From NCBI GenBank assembly GCA_025363375.1, contig JANYDZ010000309.1:1-7502 (forward strand): a DNA stretch of 7,502 bases, read 5' to 3'. Shown here one piece after another: positions 1-6,411 of the stretch; position 1 is the stretch's first letter; every line of letters begins with the position of its first letter. This stretch comes from Hyphomicrobiales bacterium (lineage in GTDB: Bacteria; Pseudomonadota; Alphaproteobacteria; Rhizobiales; Beijerinckiaceae). A program made the position numbers and the translations under genes. The notes below the pieces were generated by a model. It had not been told where the DNA came from, did no database searches, and was given only the letters and a program-made list of their open reading frames with translations.

Positions 1-1233
1 GACGAGGCTCTCCGCGCCGACCCTCTCTGTCTAACGGCCTTGGCCTTCGATGGTTTCATGCAAATTCTGCTGGCCCGCCGCGAGACCCGCGCTGCGGCGC
101 GACATCGCTACACTGAACTTGTTGCGGCGCAGAAGCAAATTCAGCCGACCGACAGCGAGCGCGCCTTGATCGAGGCGCTGAAATTTGCCGTGGAGGGCCG
201 CCAGCTCCAGGCGGCCGCCCGGCTGGAAGCCTGGCTTGAGACCGATCCCACCGATTTTATCGCGCTCAAGCTCGCCCATGCCCTGCGCTTTCTCGCCGGC
301 GATGAGCCTGGCATGCTGGCTGCAACTTCGCGGCTGCTGCCGCTGTGGTCGCCCTCGGTTCACCGCTTCGGCTATGTGCTGGGTTGTCACGCCTTTGCCC
401 TTGGCGAGGCCGGCCGGCTTGAGGAGGCTGAAGCTACTGGTCGCCGCGCGCTCGAATTCGCTCCTGACGACGCCTGGGGCGTTCACGCGGTGTCCCATGT
501 CCATGAAACCCTGGGCCTGACCAAACAGGGCATTGTCTGGCTGGAGCAGAACCGCGCCGTCTGGAAAATGTGCAACAATTTCGCCGGGCACATGGCCTGG
601 CATCTCGGCCTCTTCCACATGAAGCGCGGCAAATTCGCCGACGCCCTGGCCATCTACGACAGCGAAATTCGCCCGACCCCGACCGAGGATTTCCGCGATG
701 TCGCCAACGCGACGTCGATTCTCTGGCGCATCGGCCAGAACGGAATCAGCGTTGGCGAGCGCTGGGACGAACTCAACGCAATCGCGCTGCGGCGCGCCGA
801 TGACACGACCCTCGTCTTCGCCAGCCTGCATCACCTGCTCAGCTGTCTGGCGTGCAACGACCGCCTCGGCGCGGCCCGCATCGTTGCGAACCTTGACAGA
901 TTGGCGCGCGCGGGGACCGGCGATCAGGCGGCGGTCGCCGCCCGGGTCGGCGCGCCGCTGACGCGGGCGTTGCGCGCGCGCGGCGAATTCCGCTGCGCCG
1001 ATCTTGATTTCGGCGACATCGCCAGGAAGCTTCCCGCCCTTGGCGGGAGCCAGGCGCAGCGCGATGTCTTTTTGCGCACGCTCGCCATGCTGGCGGCGCA
1101 AGCCGGCGACGCGACGGGAGTCGATGAAGTGCTGAAAGTCCGCCACGCCCAGCGCACGCCCGATTGCTTTACGCAAAAATCCGCGTCAATCCTCTCCGTG
1201 CAGATCGAACCCTACAAGCTCAACGTCGCCTGA
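1..1233 (+). CDS. TTC38-like tetratricopeptide repeat protein, 5'-truncated by window edge
   Basis: The reading frame is open from base 1, so the start codon lies left of the window and 410 residues are visible. A TTG at 40 could be taken as a start. However, the 13 codons before it read naturally into the protein (DEALRADPLCLTAL) and look like the helix that begins TTC38 proteins. The fragment has alpha-alpha repeat character. One TPR-like unit is near fragment residues 124-157 (GCHAFALGEAGRLEEAEATG), followed by the His-rich HAVSHVHETLG stretch. A second is near 196-223 (GHMAWHLGLFHMKRGKFADA). The pairing of HAVSHV with HMAWHL...F is characteristic of the TTC38 family, whose members are somewhat longer than this fragment, consistent with a missing N-terminus. 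The biochemical role of bacterial TTC38 proteins is not established; the repeats suggest a protein-interaction scaffold, probably cytosolic. OpgC follows 18 bp downstream on the same strand, suggesting co-transcription. Confidence 0.88.
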   Translation, partial: DEALRADPLCLTALAFDGFMQILLARRETRAAARHRYTELVAAQKQIQPTDSERALIEALKFAVEGRQLQAAARLEAWLETDPTDFIALKLAHALRFLAGDEPGMLAATSRLLPLWSPSVHRFGYVLGCHAFALGEAGRLEEAEATGRRALEFAPDDAWGVHAVSHVHETLGLTKQGIVWLEQNRAVWKMCNNFAGHMAWHLGLFHMKRGKFADALAIYDSEIRPTPTEDFRDVANATSILWRIGQNGISVGERWDELNAIALRRADDTTLVFASLHHLLSCLACNDRLGAARIVANLDRLARAGTGDQAAVAARVGAPLTRALRARGEFRCADLDFGDIARKLPALGGSQAQRDVFLRTLAMLAAQAGDATGVDEVLKVRHAQRTPDCFTQKSASILSVQIEPYKLNVA

Positions 1234-1251
1234 GCGCTTCAAGGCCCGCCC

Positions 1252-2478
1252 ATGTCCGCCATTGTCAGCGCGTCGCCCGCCAAAACCCCGCTCGATCCCG
1301 CCGCGCGCGATCCGCGTCTCGATTTCTTTCGCGGCCTCGGCATGTTCATCATTCTGTTCGCCCATATTCCCGACGGCTGGTGGGTTGACTGGATTCCCGC
1401 GCGCTTCGGCTTCAGCGACGCGGCCGACCTTTTTGTTTTCTGCTCCGGCATGGCTTCTTCGCTCGCTTTTGGCCGCGTGTTTCTCGACCACGGCTGGTTC
1501 ACCGGCGCGGGGCGCATCATTCACCGCATGTGGCAGGTCTACTGGGCGCATGTCGGCTGCTTCTTCGTCACTATCGCCATGTTTATCGCGGTCGACGCCC
1601 GGCTCGGGACGCACACCTATCTGACCGACGACGCGCCGCTCGCCTACCTCTTCAACGATACGCGCCACGCCCTCTTTGAATTTCTCACGCTGACGTGGGC
1701 GCCCAATTATTTCGACATCCTGCCCATGTATATCGCCATTCTCGGCATGATCCCCGTGGTGATGGCGTTGGCGAGGGTGCATCGCGCGCTGGCCGCCGTT
1801 TTTGTCGCGACCTTGTGGATCGGCGCGAATTTCTTTGGCTGGACCATCACAGGCGACCGCGTCGGCGGCTGGGGCTGGTACTTCAATCCCTTCGGCTGGC
1901 AACTGATATTCTTCACGGGATTTGCTTTTCTGCGCGGCTGGCTGCCGGCGCCGCCGCGCGACACACGCATCCTCTGGGCGATGATTGTCTTCTGCCTCGT
2001 TTGCGCGCCCTTCGGCTGTCAATACGGCTTTTACTGTTACGCCGGCTGGGGCTACGCGCCCGTGCTCGGCGACATTCACAGCTGGTTGCAGCCGTTCATC
2101 GACAAAAATTATTACGGTCTGCTGCGCTACGCGCATTTCCTCGCGACAGCCTATATCGCCTGGTACGTCGTTGGCGCGCGCGGCGCGAATTTGACGGGTC
2201 CCGTCGTCGATCTCGTGCGCCGCGTGGGGCAACAGACTCTCGCCGTGTTCCTCGTCGGCATCGTCGCCGCTCAGGCGCTGGGCATCATGCTCGATTTCGC
2301 GGGCCGCACGTTCTTCACGACAAGCGCCGCCAATTTCGCGGGCATGGCGGTTCTCGTCGCCACCGCTTACGCCGTGACATGGTTCAAATCGCCGCCGTGG
2401 AAAAAGAAGCCCGCGTCGAAGATTGTGAGGGCGGCGGAGCGGTCAGGCGTGAACACGGAAGCGCCGCGAATGGCGTGA
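1252..2478 (+). CDS. OpgC-domain integral membrane acyltransferase (putative glucan succinyltransferase)
   Basis: This 408-residue protein is strongly hydrophobic, with about ten predicted membrane helices. Approximate helices are 28-45, 58-75, 95-115, 158-175, 180-198, 213-230, 239-256, 288-307, 328-348 and 360-378, with a basic cytoplasmic tail from about 382. The N-terminal signature RDPRLDFFRGLGMFIILFAH (residues 19-38, including R22, D24, R27 and H38) is the hallmark of OpgC proteins. NPFGWQLIFFTGFAF (212-226) and GQQTLAVFLVG (326-336) are further OpgC-like blocks. OpgC belongs to the acyltransferase-3-like group of inner-membrane enzymes; in Rhodobacter sphaeroides it succinylates osmoregulated periplasmic glucans. 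No opgG or opgH is visible here, so the acceptor glycan is unknown and a gene symbol is not assigned. AAGG at 1241-1244 sits 7 nt before the ATG and is a modest ribosome-binding site. The gene follows the TTC38-like gene by 18 bp and ends 7 bp from the convergent oxygenase gene. Confidence 0.9.
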   Translation: MSAIVSASPAKTPLDPAARDPRLDFFRGLGMFIILFAHIPDGWWVDWIPARFGFSDAADLFVFCSGMASSLAFGRVFLDHGWFTGAGRIIHRMWQVYWAHVGCFFVTIAMFIAVDARLGTHTYLTDDAPLAYLFNDTRHALFEFLTLTWAPNYFDILPMYIAILGMIPVVMALARVHRALAAVFVATLWIGANFFGWTITGDRVGGWGWYFNPFGWQLIFFTGFAFLRGWLPAPPRDTRILWAMIVFCLVCAPFGCQYGFYCYAGWGYAPVLGDIHSWLQPFIDKNYYGLLRYAHFLATAYIAWYVVGARGANLTGPVVDLVRRVGQQTLAVFLVGIVAAQALGIMLDFAGRTFFTTSAANFAGMAVLVATAYAVTWFKSPPWKKKPASKIVRAAERSGVNTEAPRMA

Positions 2479-2485
2479 GGCGAAC

Positions 2486-3121
2486 TCAACCGCCAAAAAT
2501 CGCGCGCGAAAACTGCTTCACTTTCGTCGATAAACGGTGGCGTCCCTGCTCGCGGTCGACCACATCCCGCGACGTTACCCAGTTGAGTTGCACGGCGCGG
2601 CGCGGACCCTCGTGCGGCTTATGACCGTGCCAGGATTTGTCCGAGCGCAGAAACGCCAGCAGCGTGCCGCCGTTGGGCGGCACTTCGGCGGCATAGTCTT
2701 CAAGGTCGGCGCCCGAGCGCAGGATGCGCAGGCGCCCGCCGTCGGCTTCCCAGCCCTCGTTCATGTAGAGCAGCACGGTGACGATCTTGGTCTTTGTATC
2801 GGTGTGAATGGAGCCGTCCCTGGCGCGCACGGCGCCGCGCACGGTGTACATGGTCGGGCGGCCCGTGAGATCGAGGTCGAACTTCGTCTCGATGGCCTTG
2901 CGAAACCGTTCGCCTTCAAGCTCGCCCATCATCGCGGCAAAATGCCCGCGCAAATCGAGCTCCGAGGGCGGATGCGAGCCAGCGCCCGGTGTTTTGGGAA
3001 AATCAGCGGACACGTCCTTGAACCACGCCGGGGCAATGAAGTTCTCGACGATCAGAAAATCATAGGGGTCCGTCTGTCGCGGCGTGCGTTCAAGCAAGTC
3101 GTAATCGAGATAGGAGGTCAT
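2486..3121 (-). CDS. 2-oxoglutarate/Fe(II)-dependent oxygenase
   Basis: This is a 211-residue protein when started at the ATG at 3121 (MTSYLDYDLLERTP). The frame stays open for 66 more codons upstream to 3319, but that extension is Cys/Arg/Ser-rich and unlike an enzyme N-terminus. The double-stranded beta-helix core carries H106-x-D108 (GSIHTDTKTKIVTVLLYMN), the distal iron ligand H165 (SWHGHKPHEGPRRAVQLNW) and R174/R175 positioned to bind the 2-oxoglutarate carboxylate. A GGRLRILRS strand (129-136) and a PPNGGTLLAF strand (148-157) lie between, as in prolyl-4-hydroxylase-like oxygenases. Such enzymes couple decarboxylation of 2-oxoglutarate to hydroxylation of a substrate; nothing in the sequence identifies the substrate. 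No signal peptide is seen, so it is probably cytosolic. No strong Shine-Dalgarno precedes the chosen ATG, so the exact start is less certain than the family. The gene converges on OpgC and diverges from the beta-barrel gene. Confidence 0.88.
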   Translation of the reverse strand: MTSYLDYDLLERTPRQTDPYDFLIVENFIAPAWFKDVSADFPKTPGAGSHPPSELDLRGHFAAMMGELEGERFRKAIETKFDLDLTGRPTMYTVRGAVRARDGSIHTDTKTKIVTVLLYMNEGWEADGGRLRILRSGADLEDYAAEVPPNGGTLLAFLRSDKSWHGHKPHEGPRRAVQLNWVTSRDVVDREQGRHRLSTKVKQFSRAIFGG

Positions 3122-3301
3122 GGAATCGCCGGACTTCGTTAACAGCAAGATCCCGTCGGGGGGCTTGCCGCGAGACCGGCTACAATCAGGGACCAGCCAT
3201 ACGCGTCGCGCCGACCGCAGACATGACCCACTCCCCCGGAAATAGCAACAGGAGACAATCGGTAAGGCCGAGTTCAAGCTAATCGCTCGCACACTTTTTT
3301 C

Positions 3302-3330
3302 TTGCCCTTTGATTACCACACGTCACAATA
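3302..3330 (+). promoter_or_regulatory. Candidate sigma70-type promoter for the beta-barrel gene
   Basis: TTGCCC at 3302-3307 and ACAATA at 3325-3330 are separated by 17 bp. They lie in the AT-richer part of the divergent region, about 48 bp before the chosen ATG. The match to consensus is partial, and this was identified by eye only. Confidence 0.3.
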
Positions 3331-3344
3331 GCTGGAGCGTGACG
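3321..3344. repeat. Inverted repeat CGTCAC-N12-GTGACG
   Basis: The arms at 3321-3326 and 3339-3344 are perfect 6-bp complements with a 12-bp spacer. The left arm overlaps the candidate -10 element of the beta-barrel promoter, the geometry expected of a dimeric repressor operator. A 6-bp repeat can arise by chance, so functional status is uncertain. Confidence 0.3.
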
Positions 3345-3377
3345 CCCGGTGTCGGGGGCGCAAAGTGTGTGTTGCGC

Positions 3378-4178
3378 ATGCGTAAATTTTGTTTGGCGTT
3401 CTTGTTGTGCAATTTTGTCCTCGCGCTGCCCGGCCTCGGCGCGCGCGCAGGCGCGTTTTTGCAAAAGGACGGCGAGGGAATCGTCATTTCGACCTCCCGC
3501 TTCACCGGCTCCAGCAACGCATTTGACGCGAAGGGCAGGATTGTCCCGGTCGATCTCTATTCAAAATATGAACTTTCCACCTACATTGAATACGGCGCCG
3601 CGGACTGGATCACCCTGATCCTGCAACCAACCCTCGGAAGGAACCTGAAGGAAGGCCCGCCTTTCGGCGTTTATTACGGTCCGGGGTCCGTGGAAGCCGG
3701 TGCCCGCGTTAAAATCGGCGAATACGAAACAGCGGTCTTTTCGACGCAGGCCACAATTCATATTCCCGGTTCGCGCAACGTCGCGAATCCAGCCCTGATC
3801 GGCAATACCGGATACGAATTCGACGCGCGCCTGCTTGCCGCCATGCCCTTTGAAATCGCAGGTTTTACCGGATTTGCCGACGCGCAGCTCGGCTACAGGA
3901 TGCGCGGCGGCGGCCCGCCGAACGAGTTTCGCGCCGATTTCACGCTGGGCTTTCGCCCGGCCGCGAAACTGCTGCTGCTGGCGCAATCCTTCAACATTCT
4001 GGCGCCCGCAAATGGATCGCCAGGCTTCCCGCATATGCGTCAGCACAAGTTGCAGGCCAGCGCGGTATGGAATTTTCGCGCGAACTATTCGCTGCAATCA
4101 GGCGTCTTCACGACCGTTTCCGGGCGCAACGCCCGCCCTGAGAGCGGATATTTCAGCGCCGTCTGGTACAAATTCTGA
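3378..4178 (+). CDS. Predicted outer-membrane beta-barrel protein with signal peptide
   Basis: This is a 266-residue protein from the ATG at 3378. The start was chosen because it places a classic Sec signal peptide at the very N-terminus: MRK, then a hydrophobic core (FCLAFLLCNFVLALPGL), then a GARAGA cleavage region at about residues 21-26. The frame is open upstream to a TTG at 3309, but that would bury the signal. The mature part is rich in alternating polar/hydrophobic strands with Gly and aromatic residues, such as YSKYELSTYIEYGAADWITL (61-80), FTGFADAQLGYRM (163-175) and FRADFTLGFRP (184-194). It ends in AVWYKF, a terminal aromatic residue typical of proteins inserted by the BAM complex. 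This points to an outer-membrane barrel of roughly 10-12 strands, possibly a transporter-like protein of the phenol-degradation MetA type, but that assignment is loose. No function is assigned. The gene ends 10 bp from the convergent KAP NTPase gene. Confidence 0.75.
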   Translation: MRKFCLAFLLCNFVLALPGLGARAGAFLQKDGEGIVISTSRFTGSSNAFDAKGRIVPVDLYSKYELSTYIEYGAADWITLILQPTLGRNLKEGPPFGVYYGPGSVEAGARVKIGEYETAVFSTQATIHIPGSRNVANPALIGNTGYEFDARLLAAMPFEIAGFTGFADAQLGYRMRGGGPPNEFRADFTLGFRPAAKLLLLAQSFNILAPANGSPGFPHMRQHKLQASAVWNFRANYSLQSGVFTTVSGRNARPESGYFSAVWYKF

Positions 4179-4182
4179 GCGC

Positions 4183-4201
4183 CGCGCCTCACAAGGGCGC
4201 G
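4183..4201. terminator. Weak hairpin between convergent genes (possible bidirectional terminator)
   Basis: CGCGCC at 4183-4188 and GGCGCG at 4196-4201 form a perfect 6-bp stem with a 7-nt loop across the 10-bp gap between the beta-barrel and KAP gene ends. It extends into the last codons of the KAP gene. There is no T-tract on either side, so it is at best a weak or Rho-assisted stop signal. Confidence 0.2.
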
Positions 4202-6177
4202 CGGTAATCGCTCGCCGCGGCCCAGGCGGCTTGCGCCTCGCCGATTGTCAGCGCTTTCCCGCGCGCCGCGTTTACAGCGGCAAGCGCGGCGGCAAGCCGG
4301 GCCTCGCCTGGGTGAATCGCCAGCTCGCGTTCAGGCTGCTCCGCATCCATCGCCGCGCCCATGGCGTTGAGCTCGCCCGCCGCGCCGCCGCCGTCAAGCG
4401 CCAGCATGAGCGCCAACGCGGTTAAATCGCCGCCGCGCGCCCGCGCCAGCCGGTGGATATTGACGAACCTTTTGACCGCGCGCGGCGTCGCGCCGGCAAG
4501 CGGCGCCAAGGCCGCGATCAGGCCCGCTTCGTTCGCGTCCAGAGGTTCGTCAAGCGCCGAACGACCGGCGTCCACGGGGCGCGGCGCGGCGCGCGATGCC
4601 CCGCTCAGGAGCGTCCCCGCATAAAGGCGCAAAGCGTCGTCTCCCGCGCGCCCCGCAATGGACAAGGGAATCTGCACAAGCCTTTGCAGCTTCTGCGCGG
4701 CGTCGGCCGCGCCCGCCCAGCCGCCCGCGAGATGCGCGGGGTCCGCGCATGCCACAAGCGCGAAGCCGGGCCGCGCGACGAGCCGATGCACGTCTTCGAA
4801 CAGCCCGGCGGCGCGCGCCGGCGCGAGTCCGTCGAGATCGTCAAGCACCACGACGATCCGCTGCGGCGCGTTCGGCGCGCCGGGACTTTGCGCGATCGCC
4901 TTTTCCAACGCTTCAACGAACGTCCGCGCGCGCCGCGCATGGTTTTCGCCGTCCGCCTCCGGGAATAAATGGGTGTTGGCGGCGGCGCCTCCCGCCTGAT
5001 CGACTTCGCCCGCGCGCCGCTCCGCTTCCATCGCGGCGCGCCCAAGCGCGTCCGCTTCCTGCGCGAGCGCGTCCACGTGGCGCGTTTTATGCGCGATCTG
5101 CGCGTCGAGATCGCGTCGCCGCGTGTCGAGTTCGCTTCGCAGAAGCTGCGCGCCGCGCGTCAGCGGCCCGAGAAAGCGCATGGCGCGCCAGAGATTGGTC
5201 AGCAGGCAAAGCGCCGCGACGACAAGCGCTCCCTGCCGCAAAAGGTTGAGCCAGGGCAGGCGCTCGCCCAGCAGATCGACGGCTGGCTTGGTTTGTTCGG
5301 ACAGGCCCGCAAGCCAGGGCAACCAGGTCGCGCTGGTGTCCCGCGCCAAGCCCAGTCCCCATGCGATCAGGAAGAAAACGATCGCCCAGACGATCAATCG
5401 CGCCTGACCGCCAAACGCCCAGAGCGAACGCAGGAACGCCGCCATTTTCCCGGATAATCCCTCGCGTTCCGCCGCGTCGCGCACGAGGTCCTTGTAGGTG
5501 GCGATCGGGTCGCCCGAGAAGCCAAAGCTGCTCAGGCGCCTCTCCAGCATGGCCCGGTTTGCGCGGGCGTGAACGTCGATGCGCGATCCCGCGGAATCGT
5601 AAAGCAACGCGTCGGCGAGACGCGCCCGCCGACCGTCAAGGTCTTCCAGCGACAATTGTTCGCCGTCGAGTTGCTTGCGCGTTTCGTTGAGCCGCGCATT
5701 GGCCTGGCGGACGGCGATGTGTGGATCCCTCGAAGCTTGCGCCGCGCCGCGCGCGAGAGCGGCAAAGCCCAGTCCCGACGCCGGGTTTGTCAGTTTGTCG
5801 AAAATGGCCGAAGCAACGCCGCCGGACGCGTCTTCAACAATGCAGGGCGCGGACAAGCGCACGACCGCAAGCCGCGCCAGAAATGGACTTTTCGCGCCGA
5901 GGGCGGCGGCCGCCGACGTCAGCGCCCGAGCGCGCGCCGTCAGGTATTGCGCCGCATGGCTCTTGCCCGCGCCCGCGGGGCCAAAAACCCCAAAAGTCAG
6001 AGGCGTTTCAACGTCGGCGTGGGCGATGAGTTCCGCCGCGTGCCCGAGCCCGGCATGACCGCCGAACGCATCGGGGCCGTCCGCCTTGTCCGCGTGAAAT
6101 ACAGGAGGCGCGGCGGACGGCCGGGCATGAGCGTCATTTGCCGGGGAATGCGCGGCCGCGGAAGTCGAGGAATTCAC
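4189..6177 (-). CDS. KAP-family P-loop NTPase with membrane-helix and coiled-coil insertion
   Basis: The preferred start is GTG at 6177 (662 residues). GAGGTG lies just upstream with good spacing, whereas a TTG four codons earlier at 6189 lacks a comparable site; numbering below counts from that TTG. An Ala/Pro-rich leader (about 7-45) precedes Walker A, GPAGAGKS (70-77). A charged segment predicted as coiled coil follows (about 155-195). Then come two membrane helices (about 264-283 and 319-336, flanking a short Trp-rich loop) and a second coiled coil (about 345-395). Walker B is RIVVVLDDLDGL (444-455, acidic pair D450/D451). FALVACADPAHL (476-487) and the conserved TPRAVKRFVNIHRL block (568-581) follow. 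Membrane helices between Walker A and B plus a terminal PRxxKRFxN block are the defining layout of KAP NTPases, the family of Kidins220/ARMS and PifA. The product is probably an inner-membrane-anchored ATPase. KAP proteins include phage-exclusion factors and membrane-complex organisers; the specific role here is unknown. Confidence 0.87.
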   Translation of the reverse strand: MNSSTSAAAHSPANDAHARPSAAPPVFHADKADGPDAFGGHAGLGHAAELIAHADVETPLTFGVFGPAGAGKSHAAQYLTARARALTSAAAALGAKSPFLARLAVVRLSAPCIVEDASGGVASAIFDKLTNPASGLGFAALARGAAQASRDPHIAVRQANARLNETRKQLDGEQLSLEDLDGRRARLADALLYDSAGSRIDVHARANRAMLERRLSSFGFSGDPIATYKDLVRDAAEREGLSGKMAAFLRSLWAFGGQARLIVWAIVFFLIAWGLGLARDTSATWLPWLAGLSEQTKPAVDLLGERLPWLNLLRQGALVVAALCLLTNLWRAMRFLGPLTRGAQLLRSELDTRRRDLDAQIAHKTRHVDALAQEADALGRAAMEAERRAGEVDQAGGAAANTHLFPEADGENHARRARTFVEALEKAIAQSPGAPNAPQRIVVVLDDLDGLAPARAAGLFEDVHRLVARPGFALVACADPAHLAGGWAGAADAAQKLQRLVQIPLSIAGRAGDDALRLYAGTLLSGASRAAPRPVDAGRSALDEPLDANEAGLIAALAPLAGATPRAVKRFVNIHRLARARGGDLTALALMLALDGGGAAGELNAMGAAMDAEQPERELAIHPGEARLAAALAAVNAARGKALTIGEAQAAWAAASDYRAPL

Positions 6178-6188
6178 GTCACACCTCA
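6175..6188 (-). promoter_or_regulatory. Ribosome-binding site and GTG start of the KAP gene
   Basis: Read on the minus strand, GAGGTG is followed by TGAC and then the GTG at 6177-6175. The purine-rich element falls inside the first codons of the alternative TTG start at 6189, which argues that GTG rather than TTG is the initiation codon. Confidence 0.55.
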
Positions 6189-6200
6189 AATCAATTTGGG

Positions 6201-6230
6201 TTCCGCGGGATCATCGCGCCGATCGCGGAA
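6201..6230. repeat. Inverted repeat TTCCGCG-N16-CGCGGAA in the KAP leader
   Basis: The arms at 6201-6207 and 6224-6230 are perfect 7-bp complements. The spacer also carries two GATC sites, at 6209-6212 and 6221-6224, which could pair alternatively. The repeat lies between the candidate KAP promoter and its start codon. It could therefore be a DNA operator or an mRNA leader hairpin that would not itself hide the ribosome-binding site. Confidence 0.35.
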
Positions 6231-6252
6231 ATCAGCCGGAAGCGAAGACGCA

Positions 6253-6261
6253 ATCATACCA
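6253..6261 (-). promoter_or_regulatory. Candidate extended -10 promoter for the KAP gene
   Basis: On the minus strand the sequence reads TGGTATGAT, an extended -10 (TGn followed by TATGAT, one mismatch from TATAAT). No clear -35 hexamer is present at 16-18 bp, which is tolerated by extended -10 promoters. Transcription would begin near 6246, giving a leader of about 70 nt. Confidence 0.4.
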
Positions 6262-6294
6262 GCCGCAGCGGATGAACAGCTGATAAATCACTAT

Positions 6295-6316
6295 GTCCCT
6301 CTCCGGCGCGAGGGAC
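6295..6316. repeat. Inverted repeat GTCCCTC-N8-GAGGGAC
   Basis: Perfect 7-bp arms lie at 6295-6301 and 6310-6316 with an 8-bp GC-rich spacer. The repeat sits about 35 bp upstream of the candidate KAP -10 element. With no T-tract on either strand it is not a canonical terminator, and it is spaced like an activator or repressor site. Confidence 0.35.
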
Positions 6317-6363
6317 AAGACCAAGATCGACAGACCAGGATCGCGTCCGCAAACGACGGGGAC

Positions 6364-6390
6364 AAAAAAAGCCGCCTCGAAAGGCGGCTT
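6364..6390 (-). terminator. Intrinsic terminator of the bicupin gene
   Basis: Read on the minus strand, AAGCCGCCT (from 6390-6382), a 4-nt TTCG loop and AGGCGGCTT (6377-6369) form a perfect 9-bp stem. The transcript runs on into a run of seven T (plus-strand A at 6364-6370), two of which belong to the stem. It lies 22 bp past the bicupin stop codon and is a textbook Rho-independent terminator closing that gene. Confidence 0.92.
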
Positions 6391-6411
6391 GCGTCGGTGT
6401 TGCGTCGGCGA

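Larger units (their letters stand above)
3122..3377. other. Divergent intergenic region between oxygenase and beta-barrel genes
   Basis: This 256-bp stretch separates two divergent genes and should contain both promoters. It is visibly more AT-rich than its flanks from about 3275 to 3335, including a run of six T at 3295-3300. A candidate plus-strand promoter and an inverted repeat are listed separately. No convincing minus-strand promoter for the oxygenase was found by eye. The minus frame remains open through most of the region, but its translation does not resemble a protein domain. Confidence 0.6.
6178..6411. other. Intergenic region between bicupin and KAP genes
   Basis: This 234-bp gap lies between two minus-strand genes. 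It holds the bicupin terminator (6364-6390), an inverted repeat (6295-6316), an extended -10 element (6253-6261) and a second inverted repeat in the KAP leader (6201-6230). No small gene or RNA was recognised. The combination indicates that the KAP gene is transcribed independently of its upstream neighbour. Confidence 0.65.

Noticed and set aside
40..42. TTG as the start codon of the TTC38-like gene
   Set aside because: The frame continues open to base 1 with family-like residues and no Shine-Dalgarno precedes the TTG, so the true start is outside the window.
31..1176. A 381-codon minus-strand open frame opposite the TTC38-like gene
   Set aside because: The opposite strand encodes a coherent TPR protein. 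The antisense translation is Arg/Gly/Ala-rich with no domain signal.
1186..2232. A 348-codon minus-strand open frame opposite OpgC
   Set aside because: It is a shadow of the OpgC gene; the translation is charged and motif-free.
3122..3319. N-terminal extension of the oxygenase up to 3319
   Set aside because: The extra 66 residues (Cys/Arg/Ser-rich) do not look like a domain or signal peptide and would occupy the whole divergent promoter region.
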